The translations under genes were made by a program, and so were the position numbers. Of a stretch of 64,000 bases of DNA, positions 17,561 through 26,884 are shown piece by piece. The number at the start of each line of letters is the position of its first letter. Position 1 is the stretch's first letter. Source of the stretch: RYN-133 sp963754285 (GTDB lineage Bacteria > Actinomycetota > Actinomycetes > Mycobacteriales > Jatrophihabitantaceae); the NCBI GenBank assembly GCA_963754285.1, contig CAVWFN010000007.1, positions 310,001 to 374,000 on the forward strand, given 5' to 3'. The notes beneath the pieces are model-generated. The model made no database searches. It was not told where the DNA came from and saw nothing but the letters and a program-made list of their open reading frames with translations.

Positions 17561-18928
17561 TCAGGCGCTGACGCCGGCCAGGTGTCCCAGCAGGTCCTGG
17601 CGCGTGATCACTCCCGCCGGCTTCCCGTCGACGTGCACGAGCAACGCGTCCGCACCGCCGAGCGCAGTCACCGCCGCGGTCACGGGCTCACCTGAGCCGA
17701 TGATCGGCAACGGCGCGTCCATGTGGGGTTCGAGCGCATCGGCGAGCGACGCGCGGCCCTCGAACAACGCGTCGAGCAACGCCCGTTCCGACACCGACCC
17801 GACCACCTCGCCTGCGGTGACCGGCGGCTCGGCGCGCACGACCGGCATCTGCGAGACGCCGTACTCGCGCAGGATGTCGATCGCCTCGCGCACCGTCTCG
17901 TTGGGATGCCCGTGCACCAGTGACGGGGTGTCGCCGGTCTTGCCCTGCAGCACGTCCAGGACGGTGGTGCCGTCCTCCGGCTCGAGGAAGCCGTAGTCAG
18001 CCATCCACGTGTCGGAGAAGATCTTCGACAGGTACCCGCGGCCGCCGTCCGGCAAGAGCACGACGACGACATCGTCAGGGCCACACCGCTCGGCGACCCG
18101 CAGCGCCGCGACGACGGCCATGCCGCACGATCCGCCGACGAGCAGACCCTCCTCGCGCGCAAGCCGTCGCGTCATGTCGAATGAATCGGCGTCGGACACG
18201 GCGATGATCTCGTCACAGATCGAGCGGTCGTAGGTGTCGGGCCAGAAGTCCTCGCCGACGCCCTCGACCAGGTACGGACGCCCCGTCCCGCCCGAATACA
18301 CCGAGCCCTCGGGATCGGCGCCGATCACCCGTACGGTGCCGTGTTCCTTCAGGTAGCGACCGGTGCCCGAGATGGTGCCGCCCGTCCCGACACCGGCGAC
18401 GAAGTGCGTGATGCGTCCGTCGGTCTGCTCCCAGAGTTCGGGGCCGGTCGTCTCGTAGTGCGAGCGCGGGTTGTTGACGTTCGCGTACTGATTCGGCTTC
18501 CAGCCGCCCGGCGTCTCGCGTGCGAGCCGGTCGGACACCGAGTAGTACGAGCGCGGGTCCTCGGGAGCCACTGCAGTCGGACACACCACCACCTCTGCGC
18601 CGTATGCGCGAAGCGTGTTGATCTTGTCGCCGCTCACCTTGTCGGGGCACACGAAGATGCAGTGGTAGCCGCGTTGCTGAGCGACGATCGCGAGCCCGAC
18701 TCCCGTGTTGCCCGAGGTCGGTTCGACGATCGTGCCGCCGGGACGGAGCTCACCCGACTGCTCGGCGGCGTCGATCATGTTCTTGGCGATGCGGTCTTTC
18801 ACCGATCCGCCGGGGTTGAAGTACTCGACCTTGGCCAGCACGGTCGGTGCCAGCTCCTGGGTGACGCTGTTGAGCTTGACCAGCGGGGTGTTGCCGATCA
18901 GGTCTACCAGCGATTCGTAGTAGCGCAT
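17561..18928 (-). CDS. cbs: Cystathionine beta-synthase
   Basis: Condenses serine and homocysteine to cystathionine. 455 residues from ATG 18928. The PLP lysine is K44 in NPGGSVKDRIA, the substrate loop is EPTSGNTGVGLA, and the phosphate loop is GVGTGGTISGTG. A C-terminal pair of CBS domains (about residues 335-455) is present, as in the mycobacterial Rv1077 protein. Together with metB this gives a complete transsulfuration branch. No heme-binding N-terminal extension is present. Confidence 0.93.
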   Translation of the reverse strand: MRYYESLVDLIGNTPLVKLNSVTQELAPTVLAKVEYFNPGGSVKDRIAKNMIDAAEQSGELRPGGTIVEPTSGNTGVGLAIVAQQRGYHCIFVCPDKVSGDKINTLRAYGAEVVVCPTAVAPEDPRSYYSVSDRLARETPGGWKPNQYANVNNPRSHYETTGPELWEQTDGRITHFVAGVGTGGTISGTGRYLKEHGTVRVIGADPEGSVYSGGTGRPYLVEGVGEDFWPDTYDRSICDEIIAVSDADSFDMTRRLAREEGLLVGGSCGMAVVAALRVAERCGPDDVVVVLLPDGGRGYLSKIFSDTWMADYGFLEPEDGTTVLDVLQGKTGDTPSLVHGHPNETVREAIDILREYGVSQMPVVRAEPPVTAGEVVGSVSERALLDALFEGRASLADALEPHMDAPLPIIGSGEPVTAAVTALGGADALLVHVDGKPAGVITRQDLLGHLAGVSA

Positions 18929-19022
18929 GGCGCCACCGTAGCGACCGCTCAGCCGCGGCGTGTTCGAGCCGATAAAGACAGTGAGAGCGCAACCGCAGCG
19001 GGGACGGCGAGAGGAGATCGTC

Positions 19023-19811
19023 ATGAGTGCCCCGCTCCGTGTCGCTGCGGTCGTGTGCCGCGGCGGCGTGCTGGGTTCGGCCGCTGCGATCGGCCTGCTC
19101 AGTGGCCAGTTCACCATCGTCAAGCGCCGGATTCCGCGTGCCGCATCGCTGCCGCCCGCCACCGACGGCACCGTCTGGGTGGTGCCCGGGACGGATCGAC
19201 GCCGGCGCCTGCTGCGCGTCGCATTCCTCGGCGACTCGATGGCCGCCGGCTACGGCGTGGACAGCGCCGACCAGACCTTGCCCGCACAGGTGGCGACGCG
19301 GCTGGCTGCAAGTACGCGGCGCGCCGTATCGGTGCGCACCGTTGCCGAAGTGGGCGCGAGATCGCGGGATCTGCGCACGCAGTTGAACACGCTCGACGGG
19401 CCGGCCTGCGACATCGCCGTGATCGTGGTCGGCGCGAACGACGTGACCCACCACTCGTCCCGCGCCGAGGCAGTGCGGCACCTGACGCTTGCGGTGCACC
19501 GACTCCGCGCAAGCGGAGCGGCAGTGGTCGTGGCGACCTGTCCCGACGTCGGGGCAGTGCCGACGCTCGCCGAGCCGTTGCGCTCGGTCGCTCGCCGGCG
19601 GGCCCGTCAACTCGCCGAGGCCCAGACGGTGGCGACCGTGCGTTCGGGCGGCCTGGTGGTGCCGCTGGCCCAGCTCGGCCCGATCTTCGTGCGCGAGCCG
19701 GAACTGTTCGGCCCCGATCGCTACCACCCCTCGGCAGCGGGTTATCGGCTTGCCGCCGACCTCGTCGCGCGGTGCGTGCTGTCGAACCCGAGCGTCGGAC
19801 GGGTCGCCTAG
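19023..19811 (+). CDS. SGNH/GDSL hydrolase, first of tandem pair
   Basis: 262 residues from ATG 19023, with GAGAGGAG upstream. An N-terminal hydrophobic segment suggests export or membrane anchoring. Catalytic blocks are GDSMAAGYGV (Ser), VGANDVT (GxND) and GPDRYHPS (Asp/His). Resembles the Rv1075c-type hydrolases found beside cbs and the thiolase in mycobacteria. Likely an esterase acting on acylated envelope glycans or lipids; substrate unknown. The next gene, five bases on, is a paralogue. Confidence 0.82.
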   Translation: MSAPLRVAAVVCRGGVLGSAAAIGLLSGQFTIVKRRIPRAASLPPATDGTVWVVPGTDRRRRLLRVAFLGDSMAAGYGVDSADQTLPAQVATRLAASTRRAVSVRTVAEVGARSRDLRTQLNTLDGPACDIAVIVVGANDVTHHSSRAEAVRHLTLAVHRLRASGAAVVVATCPDVGAVPTLAEPLRSVARRRARQLAEAQTVATVRSGGLVVPLAQLGPIFVREPELFGPDRYHPSAAGYRLAADLVARCVLSNPSVGRVA

Positions 19812-19816
19812 GCTCG

Positions 19817-20848
19817 ATGGCCGTGAAGGTCTCGCCGCGCGCTCGCCGCATCGCCGCGTACAGCGGTGCAGGGGTCGGTGCGGCGGGCGTGGTCGGCGCG
19901 GCGAGCCTGGCCGGGCTGATGTGGGGCGAGGCCAAGCTCGCCGAGCGGCGCATCCCGGTCGCGACCGAGGCGCCGCCGATCTCGCACGACACGACCTGGG
20001 CTGCTCCCGGGGTCAGCGCCGTGCGCCCGCCGATCCGGATCGCCCTGCTCGGCGATTCGACCGCCGCCGGCTACGGCGTGCATCGCGACCGCGACACCCC
20101 GGCCGCGCAGCTGGCGATCGGCATCTCCGACGCCGCGCGACGGCCCGTCCACGTCACGAACGTCGCGGTCGTCGGCGCCGAATCGCCCGACCTGCCCGAG
20201 CAGATCGAGCGGCTCGGCCGCGCCCGTCCCGAACTCGCGATCGTGATGATCGGCGCGAACGACGTCACCGAACTGACCAAGCCGTCGGTGGCCGTCCCGT
20301 ATCTCGAGGACGCCGTGCGCGCGCTGCGGGCCCGCGGGTCAGAAGTCATCGTCGGCACGTGCCCTGATCTCGGCACGATCCGTCCCATCGCGCAGCCCCT
20401 GCGGTCCTACGTGCGGCGGCTTTCGCGCCGGATGGCGCGCGAGCAGACCGTCGCCGTGGTGCGCGCCGGCGGTCGTACGGTCTCGCTCGGCGACCTGCTC
20501 GGGCCGCTGTTCGCGTCGCGGCTCGAACTGTTCTCGGCCGATCGGTTCCACCCGTCCGAAGAGGGTTATCGAGAGGCGTCGCTGGCGATCCTGCCGTCGG
20601 CACTCGACGCGCTCGGGCTGCGCACGCGGGCGCGGTCGGCGAGCACGTTCACCACCCGCCGGTCGAAGCCGATCGAGCGCGCGGCTGCCCAGGCCGCTGC
20701 CCGGCCGGGAAGCGAGGTCGCGCCCAGCGACGCGCGTCCGATGACGGCGGTGCGCGGCGGCGGGACATGGGCACGGCTGCGGCGCCGGCGCCCCCGCGAT
20801 CCCGTGAGAGTCCGCACTGAAGCTGCCGTGCCAGTACGTCCTGAGTAG
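19817..20848 (+). CDS. SGNH/GDSL hydrolase, second of tandem pair
   Basis: 343 residues from ATG 19817. Same plan as the gene before it: N-terminal hydrophobic stretch (GAGVGAAGVVGAASLAGLMW), GDSTAAGYGV, IGANDVT and SADRFHPS. It differs in a C-terminal tail of about 80 residues rich in Arg and Ala with no visible domain. The five-base spacing and shared motifs show a local duplication within one operon. Confidence 0.82.
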   Translation: MAVKVSPRARRIAAYSGAGVGAAGVVGAASLAGLMWGEAKLAERRIPVATEAPPISHDTTWAAPGVSAVRPPIRIALLGDSTAAGYGVHRDRDTPAAQLAIGISDAARRPVHVTNVAVVGAESPDLPEQIERLGRARPELAIVMIGANDVTELTKPSVAVPYLEDAVRALRARGSEVIVGTCPDLGTIRPIAQPLRSYVRRLSRRMAREQTVAVVRAGGRTVSLGDLLGPLFASRLELFSADRFHPSEEGYREASLAILPSALDALGLRTRARSASTFTTRRSKPIERAAAQAAARPGSEVAPSDARPMTAVRGGGTWARLRRRRPRDPVRVRTEAAVPVRPE

Positions 20849-20886
20849 TTTCGAGGACAGTCAGCCGTTCCTCGAAGGAGTTCTCG

Positions 20887-22107
20887 ATGTCCGACGCCGT
20901 GATCGTGTCCACCGCCCGCTCTCCGATCGGCCGGGCCGCCAAGGGCTCGATGACCAGCATCCGTCCGGACGACCTGGCGGCGCAGATGGTGCGCGCGGCG
21001 CTGGACAAGGTGCCGGCACTCGACCCGCACGACGTCGAGGACCTGATGATGGGCTGCGGTCAGCCGGGCGGCGAGTCGGGCTTCAACATCGGACGACAGG
21101 TCGCGGTGCTGCTGGGCTACGACTTCATGCCGGGGACGACGGTGAACCGCTACTGCTCGTCGTCACTGCAGACCTCTCGGATGGCCTTCCACGCGATCAA
21201 GGCGGGCGAGGGCGACGTGTACATCTCGGCCGGCGTCGAGACGGTGTCGCGCTACCCGAAGGGCAACTCCGACGGTTGGCCGGACACGCACAACCCGCTC
21301 TACGCCGAGGCCGAACAGCGCACGGCCAAGACCGCCGAGTCCGGTGCGTCGGCATGGGTCGACCCCCGTTCTGAGGGCAACGTCCCCGACGTCTACATCG
21401 CGATGGGCCAGACGGCCGAGAACCTGGCGCTGTACAAGGACGTGTCCCGCGAGGACATGGACCACTTCGGGGTGCGCTCGCAGAACCTCGCCGAGCAGGC
21501 ATTGGCGAACGGCTTCTGGGCCAAGGACATCACCCCGATCACGCTGCCCGACGGCACCGAGATCTCGAAGGACGACGGCCCCCGTGCGGGTGTCACCTAC
21601 GAGGCGGTCTCCGGGCTCAAGCCGGTGTTCCGTCCCGACGGACGGGTGACCGCCGGCAACTGCTGCCCGCTCAACGACGGCGCCGCCGCGGTCGTGATCA
21701 TGTCGGCCGAGAAGGCGTCCGCGCTGGGCCTGACCCCGCTCGCGCGCATCGTGGCCACCGGTGTCAGCGGCCTGTCGCCGGAGATCATGGGCCTCGGCCC
21801 GGTCGAGGCGTCGAAGAAGGCGCTGGCCAACGCGGGCATGAGCATCGACGACATCGACCTGGTCGAGATCAACGAGGCCTTCGCCGCGCAGGTGCTGCCC
21901 TCGGCGCGCGATCTGGGCATCGACATCGACAAGCTCAACGTCAACGGCGGGGCGATCGCGGTGGGCCACCCGTTCGGCATGACGGGCGCGCGCATCACGT
22001 CCACCCTGATCAACTCGCTGCAGTTCCACGACAAGCAGTTCGGTCTCGAGACCATGTGCGTCGGCGGCGGGCAGGGCATGGCGATGATCCTGGAGCGCCT
22101 CTCCTAG
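20887..22107 (+). CDS. Acetyl-CoA acyltransferase (thiolase, FadA3-like)
   Basis: 406 residues from ATG 20887 behind GAAGGAG. Nucleophile C90 lies in NRYCSSSLQTS; GGAIAVGHPFGMTGAR carries the active-site His, and the second catalytic cysteine is in MCVGGGQGMA. Catalyses the last step of beta-oxidation or acetoacetyl-CoA formation. It occupies the position of fadA3 (Rv1074c) next to the SGNH gene in mycobacteria. Confidence 0.92.
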   Translation: MSDAVIVSTARSPIGRAAKGSMTSIRPDDLAAQMVRAALDKVPALDPHDVEDLMMGCGQPGGESGFNIGRQVAVLLGYDFMPGTTVNRYCSSSLQTSRMAFHAIKAGEGDVYISAGVETVSRYPKGNSDGWPDTHNPLYAEAEQRTAKTAESGASAWVDPRSEGNVPDVYIAMGQTAENLALYKDVSREDMDHFGVRSQNLAEQALANGFWAKDITPITLPDGTEISKDDGPRAGVTYEAVSGLKPVFRPDGRVTAGNCCPLNDGAAAVVIMSAEKASALGLTPLARIVATGVSGLSPEIMGLGPVEASKKALANAGMSIDDIDLVEINEAFAAQVLPSARDLGIDIDKLNVNGGAIAVGHPFGMTGARITSTLINSLQFHDKQFGLETMCVGGGQGMAMILERLS

Positions 22108-22142
22108 CGCAGGGCGGCTGCCCACCCGGAGGTGGCCCGGCG

Positions 22143-22528
22143 GGACTTTGCACCCGGCAATGTCGCTCGACGGCGTCGGTAAGGCCCGCTCAGCGACATT
22201 GCCGAATGCAAAGTCGCCGGACGGTGCCCTCCGGGACCGTCGCCGCTCAGCTGGCTGCATCGTCCCCGCTCGGGCACGCAATTTCGCTGATCCGGCGTGC
22301 ACACGAGGGACAAAGCCCGGCGCCCGTCCGCTTTGCACCCGGCAATGTCGCTCGACGGCGTCGGTAAGGCCTGCTCAGCGACAATGCCGAATGCAAAGTC
22401 GCCCGGAGGACCCGCGGAGCGACATTGCCGAATGCAAAGTCGCCCGGACGGCCCCGCGCAGCGACATTGCCGAATGCAAAGTCGCCCGGACGGCCCGCGC
22501 AGCGACAATGCCGAATGCAAAGTCGCCG
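22143..22528. repeat. Array of 41-bp palindromic repeats (family A, locus 1)
   Basis: Fills most of the 432-base spacer between the convergent thiolase and methyltransferase genes. The core is TTTGCACCCGGCAATGTCGC or its complement. Forward copies lie near 22144 and 22331; inverted copies start near 22190, 22377, 22418, 22460 and 22501, the last four spaced 41-42 bases. A forward copy facing an inverted one gives hairpins of about 75 bases. The between-core segment is also conserved, so these are not CRISPR spacers. The same family recurs at 51874-52214. Confidence 0.85.
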
Positions 22529-22539
22529 GCGACCGTCGC

Positions 22540-23166
22540 TCAGCGCACGAAGGTGAACAGGTGACCGGACGACGGCACCTCGCCCGCCGCACCGTCGACC
22601 CGCACCGCTCCGACCGCGGGCTGGGTGTCGCGGTCGAAGGAGGCGGTCTCGATCTCGGTGCACCCGGCCGCACGCCACCACCCGCGGATGGTGTCGTGCA
22701 GGTCGAGGCGGCCGCGGCTGCGTGACCACAGCACGGTCGCGCCGGGACGGCACAGCGACGGCGCAGTGCGGACGGTGTGCTCGATGTCGTCGGTCGAGAT
22801 GTTGCCGAAGATCCCGACCAACGCCAGCAGGTCGACCGGCAGGACATCGGCGAACGTCGCGATCTCACCGGCGTCGCCCGTGAGCACCGACACGTCGAGC
22901 CCGGCCGCCGATGAGCGGGCAACGGCGGCGATGTCCGGGTGCACCTCCACCAGCGTCGTCTGCACCCGGGACGCGTCCGAGCGCGAACCCAGCACGCCGA
23001 TCACGTCCCGTCCGTCGCCGGCGCACAGGCTCAGCACCCGCTGCGGCCCGTCGTGCGAGTCGAGGTGATCGGCGATCAGACGACGAACGACCCCGAGCCG
23101 CCAGGAAATGCCGGACTCGGGGTCGTCGTACTGCTCATGCCACTGCTGATAGTCGCGCACGACCAC
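22540..23166 (-). CDS. Class I SAM-dependent methyltransferase
   Basis: 208 residues. The SAM-binding glycine loop is VLSLCAGDGRDVIGVL near residue 45, with the acidic ribose ligand in TTLVEVHPD and a TGDAGE motif after it. Opens with DYQQWHEQYDDPESGISWRL. The substrate is not known. It lies five bases after the BI-1 gene and may share its transcript. Confidence 0.78.
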   Translation of the reverse strand: MVVRDYQQWHEQYDDPESGISWRLGVVRRLIADHLDSHDGPQRVLSLCAGDGRDVIGVLGSRSDASRVQTTLVEVHPDIAAVARSSAAGLDVSVLTGDAGEIATFADVLPVDLLALVGIFGNISTDDIEHTVRTAPSLCRPGATVLWSRSRGRLDLHDTIRGWWRAAGCTEIETASFDRDTQPAVGAVRVDGAAGEVPSSGHLFTFVR

Positions 23167-23171
23167 TCAAC

Positions 23172-23951
23172 CTAGTTGCGCATGTATCCCAGCAGCCGCA
23201 GGATCTCGATGTAGAGCCACACCAGCGTCACAGTGATGCCGAACGAGGCGTACCAGGCGAACTTCTGGTCGGCGCCGTTGCGAATGCCGCGCTCGACCAC
23301 GTCGAAGTCGTAGACGAGGTTCATCGCGGCGATCACGATGCAGGCGATGCTGAACAGGATGGCCAGCGCCCCGCCGGAACGCAGTCCGAGGCCGCCGGAC
23401 ACGAAGATCGACGCGATGATGTTGACGACCATGAGCCCGAACGCGCCGATGGTCGCTGCGATGACGATGCGGGTGAACCGCGGTGTCACGCGGATCGCGC
23501 CGATCTTGTAGACGAACAACATGCCGATCGCGACCATGACCGTGCCGGTCATCGCCTGGATGACGATGCCGTGCCAGCGAGTCTCGAACGCCTTGCTGAC
23601 CGCACCGAGCAGCAGCCCCTCGCAGGCGGCGTAGGTCAGGCACAGCGGGGCATTCGCCTTGCCGGTGAAGGCCATGTACAAGCCGAGGCCGAGCCCGCCC
23701 ATCAGGCCGATGAGCAGGAACGGGCCGACGTGCTGCAGGGTGTCGCCCGACAGCTGCCACGCGACGCCGCCGGCGGCGAGGATCAGCAGCAGCATCGCGC
23801 CGGTGCGCACCACGACGTCGTCGAGGGTCATGAACCGCTGGCCTGGCCGCGGTCCGGTGTAGGCCGGCTCGTCGTACTGCTTCTGCAGGTCTACCGCGGA
23901 CGGTGTCGCGACGTTGCTCGCGAACCGGCGGATGACTGGGTTCTCGGCCAT
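23172..23951 (-). CDS. Bax inhibitor-1/YccA family membrane protein
   Basis: 259 residues from ATG 23951 behind GAAGGAGG. Six to seven membrane helices start near residue 50 (TGAMLLLILAAGGVAW) and end at IEILRLLGYMRN. Family signature includes the D-rich C-terminal region (VYDFDVVERGIRNGADQKFAWYA without its flanks is typical) linked to pH-sensitive calcium leak in bacterial homologues. Role in this organism unknown. Confidence 0.88.
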   Translation of the reverse strand: MAENPVIRRFASNVATPSAVDLQKQYDEPAYTGPRPGQRFMTLDDVVVRTGAMLLLILAAGGVAWQLSGDTLQHVGPFLLIGLMGGLGLGLYMAFTGKANAPLCLTYAACEGLLLGAVSKAFETRWHGIVIQAMTGTVMVAIGMLFVYKIGAIRVTPRFTRIVIAATIGAFGLMVVNIIASIFVSGGLGLRSGGALAILFSIACIVIAAMNLVYDFDVVERGIRNGADQKFAWYASFGITVTLVWLYIEILRLLGYMRN

Positions 23952-24081
23952 GGTTTTCGGCCTGCCTCCTTCGCGGTGGCCCGCCAGATGCGGGCAGCCT
24001 TGTGGGGACAACGATAGGCAACGACCCCGGGTTCCCGCACCGGCACCGCTCAATTTGCCAGCGACGGGCATCACGTCCCCG

Positions 24082-24110
24082 TTGGCGAACGTCGTACCAG
24101 CGGGTAACTT
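24082..24110 (+). promoter_or_regulatory. Candidate promoter for the acyl-CoA dehydrogenase operon
   Basis: TTGGCG at 24082-24087 and TAACTT at 24105-24110 with a 17-base spacer, in an AT-rich patch unusual for this genome, 52 bases before the start codon. Two GTACCAG words flank it (24094 and about 24127) and could be a regulator site. Read by eye only. Confidence 0.35.
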
Positions 24111-24162
24111 ATATCTGATACAGCCGGTACCAGTAATTGATCGACCAGCACAGGAGCAGCCG

Positions 24163-25491
24163 ATGTCAGGGCGCAACAGAAGCGGACGCGACGCCATGGG
24201 CGCCGGACTGTCCGCACTGAACAAGCTGGCCGGGACGGGCCTGCTCGATCGCTTCAAGGCCCGCAAACCGGCCCAGCGCGCGGTGTTCGAGGCGAGCAAG
24301 GCGGGTTTCCGCGCGGTCACCACGGTCAACCGCACGTTTGCTGCGGCCAAGGGCGGTGCGAAGCCGGAACGCTTGGCGGGTTCCGGATCCACCGGCCTGT
24401 TCGACCTGACGCCGACCGACGAGCAGAAGATGATCGTCGAGGCGACGGCGGAGTTCGCGGCCGAGCAACTGCGTCCCGCCGCTGCCGAGGCCGACACGGC
24501 GTGCGCAGCGCCCGACACGGTGCTCAAGCGCTCGGTGACCGAGCTCGGGATCACCCAGCTCGGAGTGCCCGAATCGCTCGGCGGCATGAGCACGGAGCGC
24601 GCGACCACCACAGGCGTGCTCGTCGCCGAGGCGCTCGCCCACGGCGACATGGGCCTCGCGGTCGCCTGCCTCGCGCCGGCGGCCGTCGCCAACGCGCTCG
24701 TGCTGTGGGGCGATGCCGATCAGCAGGCGACCTACCTGCCGTCGTTCGTGGGTGAGGACGTGCCGGCTGCCGCACTCACCCTGCTCGAGCCGCGTCCGCT
24801 GTTCGACCCGTTCGAGCTCGAGACGACCGCTCGCCGCGAGGGCGGCGGCTTCGTCCTCGACGGAGTCAAGTCGCTGGTGCCGCGTGTGGCCAGCGGCGAG
24901 TTGTTCGTGGTGTCGGCCGCGCTCGACGGCGCGCCGGCGCTGTTCATCCTCGAATCGGGGACGAGCGGCGTGAGCGTCGAGTCGGAACCGGCCATGGGCC
25001 TGCGCGCCGCGTCGATGGGCCGACTGGTGCTCGAGAACGTGCACGTCCCGTCGTCCGCGCTGCTCGGCGAGGGCGCGGCCGAGGTGTACGCCGACTGCGT
25101 GCGGCTGGGTCGCATCGGCTGGGCCGCGCTCGCGTGCGGCACCGGCAAGGCGGTGCTCGACTACGTGATCCCCTACGTGAACGACCGGCAGGCCTTCGGC
25201 GAACCGATCAGCCATCGCCAGGCGGTCGCGTTCATGGTCGCCAACATCGGCATCGAGCTCGAAGGCGCGCGCCTGACGATGCTGCGCGCTGCGGCGCGTG
25301 CCGAGCAGGGACGCTCGTTCGCGCGTGAAACCGCACTCGCGCGTCGCCTCACGAGCGAGTACGGCATGCAGATCGGCAGCAACGGCGTGCAGCTGCTCGG
25401 CGGCCATGGCTACGTCAAGGAACACCCGGTCGAGCGCTGGTATCGAGATCTGCGCGCCGTCGGCGTCATGGAAGGAGTGCTCCTACCGTGA
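24163..25491 (+). CDS. Acyl-CoA dehydrogenase (first of coupled pair)
   Basis: 442 residues from ATG 24163 behind CAGGAGC. An unusual basic N-terminal extension of about 75 residues precedes the acyl-CoA dehydrogenase fold (LTPTDEQKMIVEATAEFAAEQL). The C-terminal helical domain has the family segment LLGGHGYVKEHPVERWYRDLRA. The middle FAD-binding part is weak, lacking the usual T-E-P-x-A-G-S-D, which suggests this chain may be the non-catalytic partner of a heteromer. It overlaps the next gene by four bases. Confidence 0.85.
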   Translation: MSGRNRSGRDAMGAGLSALNKLAGTGLLDRFKARKPAQRAVFEASKAGFRAVTTVNRTFAAAKGGAKPERLAGSGSTGLFDLTPTDEQKMIVEATAEFAAEQLRPAAAEADTACAAPDTVLKRSVTELGITQLGVPESLGGMSTERATTTGVLVAEALAHGDMGLAVACLAPAAVANALVLWGDADQQATYLPSFVGEDVPAAALTLLEPRPLFDPFELETTARREGGGFVLDGVKSLVPRVASGELFVVSAALDGAPALFILESGTSGVSVESEPAMGLRAASMGRLVLENVHVPSSALLGEGAAEVYADCVRLGRIGWAALACGTGKAVLDYVIPYVNDRQAFGEPISHRQAVAFMVANIGIELEGARLTMLRAAARAEQGRSFARETALARRLTSEYGMQIGSNGVQLLGGHGYVKEHPVERWYRDLRAVGVMEGVLLP

Positions 25492-26705
25492 GCATCTCGC
25501 TGGAAACTCCGAAGAAGTTCGCGATGCTGATCAACCAGGCCCACCAGGTCGCGACCGAAGTGTTCCGTCCGATCTCGCGTAAGTACGACGCGACCGAGGC
25601 TCCTCAGATGGAGTCGATCAAGGAACTCGACATGCTCGCCGCGCTCATCGACGGTATGAACGAGGGCGGGGAGGGCGGCACCGGCGCGCGTGGCGTGCGC
25701 CGTGACGCGTCCGAGGACACGGGAAACCGCAACGGGACGAACATGTCCTCGGTGCTGTCGATCATGGGCGCGTGCTGGGGCGATGTCGCGATGGTGTTGT
25801 CGATGCCGCGCCAGGGCCTCGGCGACGCCGCCATCGCGTCGGTCGCCAACGACGAGCAACTCGAACGCTTCGGCAAGCTCTGGGCGTCGATGGCGATCAC
25901 CGAACCCGGCTTCGGCTCCGACTCGTCCAAGGTCTCGACCACCGCAGTGCGCGACGGCGACGACTACATCATCAACGGCGAGAAGATCTACGTCACCGCC
26001 GGCGGACGCTCCGATGCCGTCGTCGTGTGGGCGACGCTCGACAAGTCGAAGGGACGCTCGGCGATCAAGTCGTTCGTCGTCCCCAAGGACACGCCCGGCT
26101 GCGAGGTCGAGCGGCTCGAGCACAAGCTGGGCATCCGCGCATCCGACACCGCGACGATCCGGTTCACCGACTGCCGCGTGCCCGCCGCGAACATGCTCGG
26201 CTCGCCCGACATCGAGGACGAGAAGGGCTTTGCCGGGGTCATGCAGACCTTCGACAACACGCGCCCGCTCGTCGCAGGCATGGCAGTCGGCGTCGCACGT
26301 GCGGCCCTCGACGAGATCGAGGATCTGCTGTCCGACGCCGGCGTCGAGGTCGACTACGACCGGCCGGCGTACACGCAGCACGCGGCCGCCGCCGCGTTTC
26401 TGCAGATGGAGGCCGACTGGGAGGCCGCCTACCTGTTGACGCTCGAATCGACGTGGATGGCCGACAACCGCAAGCCGAACTCGCTGCAGGCCTCGATGGC
26501 CAAGGCGAAGGCCGGGCGCACCGCCGTCGACATCACGCTGCGCTGCGTCGAGCTCGCCGGGTCATACGGCTACAGCGAGAACTCGCTGCTCGAGAAGTGG
26601 GCACGCGACTCGAAGATCCTCGACATCTTCGAGGGCACTCAGCAGATCCAGCAGCTCATCGTCGCGCGGCGACTGTTGAACAAGAGTTCTGCCGAGCTGA
26701 AATAA
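25488..26705 (+). CDS. Acyl-CoA dehydrogenase (second of coupled pair)
   Basis: 405 residues from GTG 25488, overlapping the preceding stop (GTGA), so translation is coupled. FAD-binding motif AITEPGFGSDSSKVST is complete and the catalytic glutamate lies in LDIFEGTQQIQQL. Adjacent unlike acyl-CoA dehydrogenase chains form alpha2beta2 enzymes in mycobacterial steroid and fatty-acid breakdown; the coupling here suggests the same. Substrate unknown. Confidence 0.9.
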   Translation: MSISLETPKKFAMLINQAHQVATEVFRPISRKYDATEAPQMESIKELDMLAALIDGMNEGGEGGTGARGVRRDASEDTGNRNGTNMSSVLSIMGACWGDVAMVLSMPRQGLGDAAIASVANDEQLERFGKLWASMAITEPGFGSDSSKVSTTAVRDGDDYIINGEKIYVTAGGRSDAVVVWATLDKSKGRSAIKSFVVPKDTPGCEVERLEHKLGIRASDTATIRFTDCRVPAANMLGSPDIEDEKGFAGVMQTFDNTRPLVAGMAVGVARAALDEIEDLLSDAGVEVDYDRPAYTQHAAAAAFLQMEADWEAAYLLTLESTWMADNRKPNSLQASMAKAKAGRTAVDITLRCVELAGSYGYSENSLLEKWARDSKILDIFEGTQQIQQLIVARRLLNKSSAELK

Positions 26706-26884
26706 CGCAAAAGGGTCACTCATGAAATCGTGACTCGGCTCATGGTGAATACACACCGCGGACGGGCATAACGGAGCTACCCGCCAAGGTTTAGCGCTAA
26801 CGAAGTCGGCCGATATGTGTCGACGGAGCACACCGCAAGACCTTGTCCGAAGCAGACCGTCCCCCGCGAAGGAAAGTGCCCGCC

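Noticed and set aside
22143..22528. Possible CRISPR array (regular 41-bp period)
   Set aside because: Inter-core segments are nearly the same in each unit, units occur in both orientations, and no cas genes are present.
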